NCBI GenBank assembly: GCA_024405235.1
Contig: JAKSPA010000022.1
Coordinates: 1 to 13,046 of the forward strand
DNA from: Lentisphaeria bacterium
GTDB taxonomy: Bacteria > Verrucomicrobiota > Lentisphaeria > Oligosphaerales > Oligosphaeraceae
Reading direction: 5' to 3'
Length of the DNA: 13,046 nt
Shown: one piece after another, positions 1-6,746 of the stretch
Layout of the letters: each line of letters starts with the position of its first letter
How positions within the stretch are numbered: position 1 is the stretch's first letter
Position numbers and translations under genes: made by a program
The notes under the pieces: generated by a model
Seen by the model: the letters and a program-made list of their open reading frames with translations, nothing else
The model's database searches: none
What the model was told of the DNA's origin: nothing

Positions 1-665
1 TCGCGCCGGTTCCATTCGCTGGCATGGCGCGCTATCAGAAGGAGATTCAATTCAGGGCAGAGAGTGTGTTTGCATGTGTTTCCTTCAACAGGAGTCAGAT
101 AGTCCCAGATTTTGCGTGGATCGGCATTGGTGAAACATGAAAGCGTCCAATGCGGCTCCATGAAGTATCTTCCTTTCACCAAAGGAGATGAATGATGTCC
201 GCCCTTGCCGTCTTTATGAAGCAGCTCCTTCCAGCCATGCTTTTCCAGACATCCAAGCACGCGGCCGATGTCGTCGGGATGGAAGAGGATGTCCCAATCA
301 CCGAAAGGCCGCAGGCTCGGACTGGGATAGATTCGATAGGCAAGATCGATTCCCTTGATCGGACAGAATCTGATATGCGCCGTTTCAAGGATTCCGAACA
401 ATTCGTTAAAAGCCATTTCGTCCAATGTGGCGCGCTGAAGATATCCAAGAGCCTCGTTGCGCAGACGTTCCGTCTCTTCCGCATTCAGAACATTACAGCC
501 TTTGAAGCGCCACCGAAGAAAATTGCCGAAACCGTCTTTGCACAGCTGCGCAAAAAAGACCTTGCGCATGTCTTCATCAAGTTCCTGCCATTTTCTGCCG
601 AGTTCCTCTGCATCATCGCAGTAGAAAAGATCACCGAGAACTCTGGCGAAATCGAATGCGTTCAT
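1..665 (-). CDS. Nucleotidyltransferase family protein (PF14907-like), 3' end outside window
   Basis: The first 221 codons are visible, with no stop before the window edge. Residues 104-125 carry the pattern I associate with the NTP_transf_5 (PF14907) family: Lys104-Gly105, a conserved Arg119-Pro, then Gly122-Asp123-Trp-Asp125-Ile-Leu, where the two aspartates would bind metal. Glu170-Pro-His172-Trp and a later Leu-x3-His214 also fit the family. Residues 1-95 are mostly helical and acidic. The ATG overlaps the rmlA stop as ATGA, and an AAGGGAG sequence lies 8 nt upstream inside rmlA, so it is translationally coupled to rmlA. Such proteins often sit in exopolysaccharide clusters, but their substrate is generally unknown. 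I infer a role in polysaccharide assembly or its control from position only. A toxin/antitoxin-type nucleotidyltransferase is the main alternative. Confidence 0.75.
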   Translation of the reverse strand, partial: MNAFDFARVLGDLFYCDDAEELGRKWQELDEDMRKVFFAQLCKDGFGNFLRWRFKGCNVLNAEETERLRNEALGYLQRATLDEMAFNELFGILETAHIRFCPIKGIDLAYRIYPSPSLRPFGDWDILFHPDDIGRVLGCLEKHGWKELLHKDGKGGHHSSPLVKGRYFMEPHWTLSCFTNADPRKIWDYLTPVEGNTCKHTLCPELNLLLIARHASEWNRR

Positions 666-1534
666 AGATATCGCTCCCTTAGATATTCGCCGTATGATGA
701 TTTCGCGAGCATTGCGATGTTCTTCTGAAGTTCAGCACGCGTCAACCAGCCGTTTTCGTATGCGATTTCCTCCAGACAGGCGACCTGAAGTCCCTGACGC
801 GTCTCTATCGTCTTGATGAAATTCGCGGCGTCTAGCATTGCATCGTGCGTTCCAGTGTCAAGCCACGCGTAGCCGCGTCCAAGACGTTCGACACGCAATT
901 CGCCCATCTGCAGGTAAGCGTTGTTCACTGCCGTTATCTCAAGTTCACCACGTGCAGACGGCGTCAGTGATTTTGCTATGGAGACAACGCGATTGTCATA
1001 GAAATAAAGCCCTGTCACTGCGTAGTTCGACTTTGGCGCAGAGGGCTTCTCTTCTATGGAAACCGCACGTCCGTCCTCGCCGAATTCGACAACGCCAAAG
1101 CGCTCAGGATCCTTCACGTAGTATCCGAAAACCGTCGCACCGGATTGGCGCGACGCCGCGGTCCTGCAAATTTCGCCGAGACCTGCGCCGTAGAAGATAT
1201 TGTCTCCCAAGACCATCGCGACCGAATCGCCGCCGATGAATTTCTCGCCGATGACGAACGCCTGCGCCAGTCCCTCCGGGCGCGGCTGCGCCGCATAAGT
1301 GAACGACACGCCGAAACGGCTTCCGTCTCCTAGAAGACGCTGGAATGCGCACTGGTCCTCCGGCGTGGTAATCACCAAAATATCGCGAATGCCAGAAAGC
1401 ATCAGCACGGATATAGGATAATAGACCATCGGCTTATCATAAACGCCAAGAAGCTGTTTCGATACGCCGCAGGTTATTGGATGAAGGCGGCTTCCAGTTC
1501 CGCCAGCAAGCACTATGCCTTTCATTGCTTTCAT
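662..1534 (-). CDS. rmlA: Glucose-1-phosphate thymidylyltransferase RmlA/RfbA
   Basis: This makes dTDP-glucose from dTTP and glucose 1-phosphate, the first step towards dTDP-rhamnose and related deoxysugars, in the cytoplasm. The 290-residue length is normal for RmlA. Visible motifs are the nucleotide-binding Gly11-Gly-Thr-Gly-Ser-Arg-Leu-x-Pro-Ile-Thr, Ser25-Lys26-Gln-Leu-Leu, Leu109-Gly-Asp111-Asn-Ile-Phe-Tyr-Gly with the metal-binding aspartate, a Glu-Glu-Lys-Pro motif near residue 160, and Ala-Trp-Leu-Asp-Thr-Gly-Thr near residue 225. The ATG follows the TAG of the upstream fusion gene with no gap, and there is no clear Shine-Dalgarno sequence, so reinitiation is likely. An alternative start is Met4, which would put the family motif nearer the N terminus. 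RmlB, RmlC and RmlD are not in the window and may lie beyond its left end or elsewhere in the genome. Confidence 0.96.
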   Translation of the reverse strand: MKAMKGIVLAGGTGSRLHPITCGVSKQLLGVYDKPMVYYPISVLMLSGIRDILVITTPEDQCAFQRLLGDGSRFGVSFTYAAQPRPEGLAQAFVIGEKFIGGDSVAMVLGDNIFYGAGLGEICRTAASRQSGATVFGYYVKDPERFGVVEFGEDGRAVSIEEKPSAPKSNYAVTGLYFYDNRVVSIAKSLTPSARGELEITAVNNAYLQMGELRVERLGRGYAWLDTGTHDAMLDAANFIKTIETRQGLQVACLEEIAYENGWLTRAELQKNIAMLAKSSYGEYLRERYL

Positions 1535-3934
1535 CTAGAAAATCGTCATCGATCCCGCAGAGGGCGTATAGACGCGCGCTGCATTTTCCTTGCCAAGTTT
1601 CGAGTAGAATTCAAGGCCAAGACGAGAGACGATCGCCGTTGCCTTCGAACGCTCGATCAATGCGATGACGCTTCCGCCAAGGCCAGCGCCTACCAGCGAG
1701 CTGCCAAGCACGCCGTCCATGCTGTCCAAGAGATCGCAGAGGCCGTCAATGCGTTTGGTCGAGCAACCGTATGCGCCGCATGCGAGCGCCAAATCCACAT
1801 CTGCCGCGATCATTTCGTCCAAATCTTTGTCAGTATAACGAACATCGCGGATTCTATCGCCGTCCTGGCTGATTTTCATCATTTCGCCGACGGCATGATA
1901 GTCGCGCTTTTCAAGAAGCGAACCGAAACGCCGTGCGCGCACGCATTCCGATGCGCCATAGAGAACAACCGCTCTCAGCGGATATTTGCCTGGATCGGCA
2001 TGTGACGCGAAAATCTGCTTCAGGCGTTCGTGCTGCGTCGGCAGCAGTTCCATGAGTTCGGCACGCGTGGCGAATTCAGGAATCGTCTTCAGCATGCCGT
2101 ATATTTCGTTTTGGGGCTCCAGTTCGGCCAGTTCGCGGAATTCGCGCCAGCCACGCTGTGCGAATCGCTTTCTCAGAAGCATGAAACCGAATTCGTATGC
2201 CGCCACGCGCGCATTGAATGCGTCTCGACTGCCCTCCGACTTCTTTGCCTGTTCCAGACTGTCCGCCACTAGAACCGCGTACCGATCGTCGAACGGATAA
2301 CTCTCGCCGATTTCAAAAGGCTTGAAGGACAACTGGACGATGTAGTCTTTCCGACCATATTTCATTGCCGCGTGGTCACCTGCGCCGCCGCGGCTGCCAA
2401 CCAGCCATTCGCCTTCGCCGCACAGTTCCACGAACTGCTTCGCCGTGAGATTCAGTGAGTTCAGAGAGACCACCGCCTCGCCTGTCGCAACCACCAGCGA
2501 TGACGAAGAGGAGAGTCCTGCTCCTGTCGGCACATCTCCAGTGACCAGCATGTCCATTCCGCAGACAGGAAAATCCGCAAAGCGCTGGAATCGGAGCACG
2601 GCGCTTTTAATGTAGTTGATCCAACTGCCGCGCTCGCGTTCAAGGGCCTTCGCGACCACTGGATTCTCCAAATACTCCAGCCATTCCTGCGCATTCGGAC
2701 AGAGCGAAAGCCATTCGCCGATGCTGAATTCGCCGTCGGCATAGGCGGCGTCCATATTGGAAGCATGCACTACGTCGTCGTTTCTAGGAGAAACCACCAT
2801 CAGTGTATCACGGTCGATGACCATAACGTTCGTGTTGCCGCCGCGATGATCAATATGCCGTCCCATGAGATTCACGCGGCCAGGCGCGCGTGTCAGAATG
2901 ACCACGCGATCGCCGTAACGCTTCACGAATTCAAGCAGCAGAGCGGCATAGCGTTTTCGCTGCATCGCAAGTGCGTCTGCGCCATAAAGGTTCGTCAACC
3001 GCTCGTTCCATTCGCCCTGCTGAACGGCCAGAAGCATCGCGCTCGCGTTGTTCATGAAATATCTGCACATGTCGCGCAGTTCAGGCTTCGTGCTGAATGT
3101 CAGCATGTCCTCGACATGCGACACCTGGAACAGCTTCGCCGTCCCGCGTTTTGCAAAATGTTCAAGGGCGTCGGTCAGATAGATTTCACCCTGCGCATTG
3201 TCGCTTCCGCAATTCTTCAGCACATCCAGAACCGCACGAACATTGAAGCAGTAGAGTCCTGCGTTGGCATACGGCGTGGACTCAAGTTCATTCACACCAA
3301 AACGACGGCCGTTCAATTCAACATGGCCAGACGGCGCCTTTTTCCGCGCACGCTCCATCACCTTCCGCGCCTTCTTCTCATTCAGACCCATGCGCGACAG
3401 AATTCCAGACCACGCGGACGGTTCCGCTCCAGCCAGCGCCTGATATGCGACATCCGCCTTCTCGACCACGCCGTAGGGACGGCCATCTGACACGATGACG
3501 CGACCGCCATTCGGATTCACGCTCAGCGGCTGAACGCCCCACAATGCCTCCGCATCAGCGCTCTCTTCCACAAGCCCGCGAATGACCGATGTGGATACCA
3601 CCTTGTCGCCCATGCCGACAATCGCACGGCCATCGAATCCAAGCGCCGCCAGCGTCTTCAAGCCGCACTGCACTGCATGGCCTGTGCCCTTCTGCTCCGC
3701 CTGGTAGGCGTACGCGATGCCCTCTTCCCCTTCCATGGCGTCCATCACGCTCTGCGCCTGGTGTCCGACAACCAGCACGAAACGATGCACGCCAGCCGCG
3801 CGCATGTTATCGACGATGCGACGAATCACAGGCATGCCGCCGCATTCGAAGCACACCTTGTTCTTGCTGTTGTCATTCATTCGCGTGCCTTTGCCGGCAC
3901 AGAGAATCACAGCGGAGATATTGTCCGTATTCAT
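1535..3934 (-). CDS. Fusion: GlmU-like nucleotidyltransferase + galactokinase-like GHMP sugar kinase
   Basis: Using the ATG at 3934 gives 799 residues. Residues 6-290 resemble the uridylyltransferase half of GlmU: Leu11-Cys-Ala-Gly-Lys-Gly-Thr-Arg-Met, Gln78-Ala-Glu-Gln-Lys-Gly-Thr-Gly-His-Ala-Val, Gly109-Asp110 (likely metal site), Asn224-Ala-Gly-Leu-Tyr and Asn246-Ala-Gln-Gly-Glu-x-Tyr-Leu-Thr-Asp255. There is an extra basic, helical insertion at about 160-215. Residues 345-799 are a GHMP kinase of galactokinase type: Ala350-Pro-Gly-Arg-Val-Asn-Leu-Met-Gly, Pro469-Thr-Gly-Ala-Gly-Leu-Ser-Ser, a probable catalytic aspartate at 520, and Gly749-Ala-Gly-Leu-Gly-Gly-Ser. The protein probably converts a free sugar to its 1-phosphate and then to UDP-sugar. 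Arg359 stands where galactokinases have the sugar-binding Glu, so galactose may not be the substrate. The frame stays open upstream to a TTG at 4027, but the added residues look non-native. No Shine-Dalgarno sequence is visible at 3934. Confidence 0.88.
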   Translation of the reverse strand: MNTDNISAVILCAGKGTRMNDNSKNKVCFECGGMPVIRRIVDNMRAAGVHRFVLVVGHQAQSVMDAMEGEEGIAYAYQAEQKGTGHAVQCGLKTLAALGFDGRAIVGMGDKVVSTSVIRGLVEESADAEALWGVQPLSVNPNGGRVIVSDGRPYGVVEKADVAYQALAGAEPSAWSGILSRMGLNEKKARKVMERARKKAPSGHVELNGRRFGVNELESTPYANAGLYCFNVRAVLDVLKNCGSDNAQGEIYLTDALEHFAKRGTAKLFQVSHVEDMLTFSTKPELRDMCRYFMNNASAMLLAVQQGEWNERLTNLYGADALAMQRKRYAALLLEFVKRYGDRVVILTRAPGRVNLMGRHIDHRGGNTNVMVIDRDTLMVVSPRNDDVVHASNMDAAYADGEFSIGEWLSLCPNAQEWLEYLENPVVAKALERERGSWINYIKSAVLRFQRFADFPVCGMDMLVTGDVPTGAGLSSSSSLVVATGEAVVSLNSLNLTAKQFVELCGEGEWLVGSRGGAGDHAAMKYGRKDYIVQLSFKPFEIGESYPFDDRYAVLVADSLEQAKKSEGSRDAFNARVAAYEFGFMLLRKRFAQRGWREFRELAELEPQNEIYGMLKTIPEFATRAELMELLPTQHERLKQIFASHADPGKYPLRAVVLYGASECVRARRFGSLLEKRDYHAVGEMMKISQDGDRIRDVRYTDKDLDEMIAADVDLALACGAYGCSTKRIDGLCDLLDSMDGVLGSSLVGAGLGGSVIALIERSKATAIVSRLGLEFYSKLGKENAARVYTPSAGSMTIF

Positions 3935-4068
3935 GGAAGGAAGGTTGTTGGTATTAAAAAGGAATGCAGGCAACGTGGAACGACAGCCATGCAGTATAGC
4001 GACACAGGCACTGTCCTGCATCGACAATCTTCGGCATCTATTCTAGCGTGGTGTGCGATACAACCACA

Positions 4069-5043
4069 CTAAAGGTTGTCCTTGTACCACTGGATCGCTT
4101 CGTTCAGGCCGCGGGCGAAATCATATTCAGGATTGTATCCCAAAAGACGACGTGCTTTTGAAATGTCCGCGTTGGAATGCTTGATGTCTCCCTTGCGGTC
4201 TGGGCCGAAAATCGGTTCCACATCCACGCCAAGAGCCTTCGTCAGGCTGTGATAGATGTCGATGAGATACTCTCTGCCGCCGAAAGCAACGTTGAAGGCC
4301 TCTCCGTTGGCATCGTCACCGGACGCGGCGGCTTTCAGATTCGCCTCGATCACATTTTCGATGTAAGTGAAATCGCGGCTCTGCCTGCCGTCGCCGTTGA
4401 TTGTCGGGCGCTCCCCTGCGAGGAGCTGCTTGATGAATTTCGGAATCACGGCAGCGTATGCGCCATTCGGATCCTGACGGCGTCCAAAGACATTGAAATA
4501 GCGCAGACCGACCGTTGGCAGTCCGTAGTGGCGCGTATACTGCTTCGCCCACTCTTCATCGCAGCGCTTCGTCAAGGCGTATGGTGACAGTAGATTGCCT
4601 TCGCGACCTTCTGTCTTTGGCAGATTCGGCTCGTCGCCATACACGGAACTGCTTGACGCATAGACGAATTTCTTCACGCCGTTCTGACGTGCGGCCTCCA
4701 TCATGTTCAGCGTGCCCTGGATGTTGTTGGCGCAGTAGAAAAGCGGCATTTCGATGGAACGTGGAACGCTTCCCCACGCCGCCTGATTCAAGACGTAGTC
4801 AACGCCTTTGCATGCCGCCATGCAGGTGTCGAAATCCTTTATGTCGCCCTTGACGAATTCATAGTTCGGATTCGCGGAAAGAAGGTCCACGTTCGCCTGC
4901 TTGCCAGTCGAAAGATCGTCCAGGCAGCGCACGCGAAAGCCCAATTTCAGAATCGCCTCGCAGAGATTGCTTCCGATGAAACCTGCGCCGCCCGTCACCA
5001 GAAACAGAGCGTCCTTTGGAAATTTTACTTCACTGTATCCCAT
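4069..5043 (-). CDS. wbpP: UDP-N-acetylglucosamine 4-epimerase, WbpP/Gne type (extended SDR)
   Basis: This should interconvert UDP-GlcNAc and UDP-GalNAc (or their uronates) with bound NAD+ in the cytoplasm. It has 324 residues, a usual length. Residues 17-24 are Thr-Gly-Gly-Ala-Gly-Phe-Ile-Gly, the Rossmann dinucleotide motif. Asp42-Asp-Leu-Ser-Thr-Gly follows the second strand. Ser131-Ser-Ser-x-Tyr and Tyr155-x3-Lys159 form the catalytic set. Gly91-Ser-Val-Pro-Arg-Ser-Ile, and the block Arg181-Tyr-Phe-Asn-Val-Phe-Gly-Arg-Arg-Gln-Asp-Pro-Asn-Gly-Ala-Tyr, are the parts I recall as typical of the Pseudomonas aeruginosa WbpP group. The gene lies 49 bp after ugd and 134 bp before the kinase fusion, all on the same strand. 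There is no Shine-Dalgarno sequence before the ATG. Other 4-epimerases of UDP-sugars (UDP-Glc/Gal, UDP-GlcA/GalA) cannot be excluded from motifs alone. Confidence 0.9.
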   Translation of the reverse strand: MGYSEVKFPKDALFLVTGGAGFIGSNLCEAILKLGFRVRCLDDLSTGKQANVDLLSANPNYEFVKGDIKDFDTCMAACKGVDYVLNQAAWGSVPRSIEMPLFYCANNIQGTLNMMEAARQNGVKKFVYASSSSVYGDEPNLPKTEGREGNLLSPYALTKRCDEEWAKQYTRHYGLPTVGLRYFNVFGRRQDPNGAYAAVIPKFIKQLLAGERPTINGDGRQSRDFTYIENVIEANLKAAASGDDANGEAFNVAFGGREYLIDIYHSLTKALGVDVEPIFGPDRKGDIKHSNADISKARRLLGYNPEYDFARGLNEAIQWYKDNL

Positions 5044-5092
5044 GGCAGTTTATGGATTTTGATTTGTTTTTATATGCCAATGATTCTATCGT

Positions 5093-6469
5093 TCAGAAAT
5101 GACTCTTGCCCTTTTTGCCGATCGCATAGACTTGGAATCCCAAATCAAAGAGCGCATCATGATCAAGGCAGTTCCTTCCGTCGAAAAGGAACGCAGGCTG
5201 ACGCATGGCCGCGAAGACGCGTTGCCAATCCAATTCGCGATACCCCTTCCAGTCGGTCAGAACCGCCACGGCATCAGCATTCTTCACGGCCTCGTACGGA
5301 TCGGCCTCGTAATTGACGCGTTCGCCCAATTCCGCAAGATCGCACCGAGCGTTTTCAAGCGCATACGGATCCGATATCACGACATCGGCACGCTCGTCGA
5401 CAAGCAGACGCGCAACCTTCAGCGCAGGCGTGTCGCGCGTGTCCGACGTATCCGCCTTGAATGCGAAACCAAGAATCGCAATGCGCTTGCCGCTGATCGT
5501 ATCGAACATCTGCTTGAGCATGTTCTTCACGAAACGTGCACACTGATGTTCGTTCATCGTCACGACGGACTTCCAATATTCCGCCTCCTCATGCAACCCG
5601 CAGGATTCGCACATGTAAACAAGATTCAGTATGTCCTTGCGGAAGCACGATCCGCCGAAACCGATTCCCGCCCGCAGGAATTTCGGTCCTATGCGCGAGT
5701 CGCCGCCGATGGCGCGTTCGACTTCCGTGATGTCCGCGCCAGTCTCCTCGCACAAACCGCTCAAGGCGTTGATGGAGGAGATTCTCTGCGCCAGAAACGC
5801 GTTCGCAGCGACTTTGGAAAGTTCCGCAGACCACACGTTCGTCGTCAGAATACGTTCTCGCGGAACCCATTCCGCATAGATGTCGACAAGCGCCTCGCAG
5901 GCCTCAAGGCCGCGCCCTGTCTCGTCGGAGCCTATGAGCACACGGTCCGGATTCTCCAGATCGCGAATCGCAGTGCCCTCTGCAAGAAATTCCGGATTGG
6001 AAAGCACTTCGAAATGAAGGCCTTTCTTGTTCGACTGAAGCACACGCTGCATCGCCGCAGCGGTGCGAACCGGCAGCGTGGATTTCTCCACGACGATCTT
6101 GTCGCCTTCCGAATATTCAAGAATCTCGCGGGCGGTCTTTTCCCAATACTGCAGATCGGACGCATAGCCGGCGCCGGCACCGAATGTCTTCGTCGGCGTG
6201 TTCACCGATACGAAAATCAAATCCGCATCGCGTATGGCGCCTGGAATATCCGTCGAAAAAAACAGATTCCTGCCAATGGCGCTGTCAACCACTTCTCTAA
6301 GGCCTGGTTCAAAAAACGGCAGTTCTTCTGCATTCCACGCAGCAATCCGCGACGGATTTATGTCAACCACCGTCACGCGGCGGCTTGGACATTTCGCCGC
6401 GATCATGGCCATTGTCGGACCGCCAACGTATCCAGCGCCAATACAAACTATGTTCGTTATTTTTTTCAT
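5093..6469 (-). CDS. ugd: UDP-glucose 6-dehydrogenase, eukaryote-like long form
   Basis: This oxidises UDP-glucose to UDP-glucuronate with two NAD+, supplying an acidic sugar donor. At 458 residues it is longer than the common bacterial Ugd (about 390-440) and close to the animal/plant enzymes. Visible motifs are Gly11-x-Gly13-x2-Gly16 for NAD binding, Val89-Asn90-Thr-Pro-Thr-Lys, Ser157-Asn-Pro-Glu160-Phe-Leu-Ala-Glu164, Lys219 and Asn223 in Glu-Leu-Ser-Lys-x-Ala-Ala-Asn, and Gly270-Phe-Gly-Gly-Ser-Cys275-Phe-x-Lys-Asp279 with the catalytic cysteine. The C-terminal half has Gly-Phe-Ala-Phe-Lys and Asp-Thr-Arg, the UDP-binding domain signature. From memory, the pattern resembles human UGDH closely over most of its length. 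It is the first gene of the polysaccharide operon, behind a good promoter, and has no evident Shine-Dalgarno sequence. UDP-ManNAc or UDP-GlcNAc dehydrogenase is much less likely given this resemblance. Confidence 0.94.
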   Translation of the reverse strand: MKKITNIVCIGAGYVGGPTMAMIAAKCPSRRVTVVDINPSRIAAWNAEELPFFEPGLREVVDSAIGRNLFFSTDIPGAIRDADLIFVSVNTPTKTFGAGAGYASDLQYWEKTAREILEYSEGDKIVVEKSTLPVRTAAAMQRVLQSNKKGLHFEVLSNPEFLAEGTAIRDLENPDRVLIGSDETGRGLEACEALVDIYAEWVPRERILTTNVWSAELSKVAANAFLAQRISSINALSGLCEETGADITEVERAIGGDSRIGPKFLRAGIGFGGSCFRKDILNLVYMCESCGLHEEAEYWKSVVTMNEHQCARFVKNMLKQMFDTISGKRIAILGFAFKADTSDTRDTPALKVARLLVDERADVVISDPYALENARCDLAELGERVNYEADPYEAVKNADAVAVLTDWKGYRELDWQRVFAAMRQPAFLFDGRNCLDHDALFDLGFQVYAIGKKGKSHF

Positions 6470-6503
6470 CTTGAAATCCGTATCCGCAGTAATAATTGCA
6501 TTT

Positions 6504-6532
6504 ATTATAATGTAATGCGTTTCCTATAAGAA
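6504..6532 (-). promoter_or_regulatory. Promoter of the nucleotide-sugar operon
   Basis: Read on the minus strand, there is a perfect TATAAT at 6509-6504 with TTCTTA (3 of 6 to TTGACA) at 6532-6527 and a 17-bp spacer. Transcription would begin near 6497, leaving a leader of under 30 nt before the ugd ATG at 6469. The surrounding stretch is AT-rich, unlike the GC-rich repeats just upstream. Confidence 0.55.
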
Positions 6533-6607
6533 ACAATGCATAGCGACAAGGCAATTCCCGAAAATCTGCTTTGCATTTTTCCAGCCGCCCCAGCCGCCCC
6601 AATAGTG

Positions 6608-6627
6608 CCGCGGAGCTTGCTCCGCGG
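6608..6627. repeat. Perfect 9-bp inverted repeat (hairpin) between tlyA and ugd
   Basis: CCGCGGAGC and its exact reverse complement GCTCCGCGG are separated by only TT. Either strand would form a very stable hairpin. It lies about 120 bp past the tlyA stop codon. No run of T follows on either strand, so it is not a classical intrinsic terminator, although it could still stop or slow polymerase or protect a 3' end. A 9-bp unit CAGCCGCCC is directly repeated twice just beside it at 6582-6599. Confidence 0.7.
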
Positions 6628-6640
6628 AATGAACCATGGC

Positions 6641-6746
6641 CTCTAGTCAGTTCCGGCGGTGTAATAGGCAGCCCCGCCAGGCCCTCTAGTCAGTTCCGGC
6701 GGTGTAATAGGCAGCCCCGCCAGGCCCTCTAGTCAGTTCCGACGGT
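6641..6746. repeat. 43-bp tandem repeat, two identical copies plus a truncated third, abutting the tlyA stop
   Basis: Copies lie at 6641-6683 and 6684-6726 and match at all 43 bases. A third, beginning at 6727, matches for 15 bases, has one G-to-A change, and loses identity at 6746, where the tlyA stop codon (6748-6746) begins. Each full copy contains GGCGG and CCGCC arms 14 nt apart that can pair, extendable to 7 pairs with one G-T. On the minus strand each copy carries TGACTAG. A period of 43 is not a multiple of three, so it is not a coding repeat. I do not recognise the family with certainty. It resembles dispersed extragenic repeats. Confidence 0.9.

Noticed and set aside
192..728. A 178-codon plus-strand open frame at the left end
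   Set aside because: The minus strand here encodes a continuous nucleotidyltransferase with recognisable motifs, coupled to rmlA. The plus frame is its shadow.
3993..4021. Possible internal promoter before the kinase fusion (TATACT at 3998-3993 on the minus strand)
   Set aside because: The -10 box is good, but the best 17-bp-spaced -35 (ATGCAG) matches poorly and the only TTG-containing hexamer nearby is 23 bp away. The 134-bp gap makes a promoter plausible, but I cannot support it.
3935..4027. Longer N terminus of the kinase fusion starting at TTG 4027
   Set aside because: The added 31 residues (Cys- and Thr-rich) precede a nucleotidyltransferase fold that normally begins within about 10 residues of the GlmU-like motif. 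No ribosome binding site favours the TTG.
5099..6529. A 476-codon open frame on the plus strand running opposite ugd
   Set aside because: It is an exact antisense shadow of a well-supported gene, has no ribosome binding site and no recognisable motifs, and its His/Arg-rich composition is what antisense reading of this codon usage gives.
6641..6746. CRISPR-like array
   Set aside because: The units are directly adjacent with no variable spacers, and there are no cas genes. It is a plain tandem repeat.
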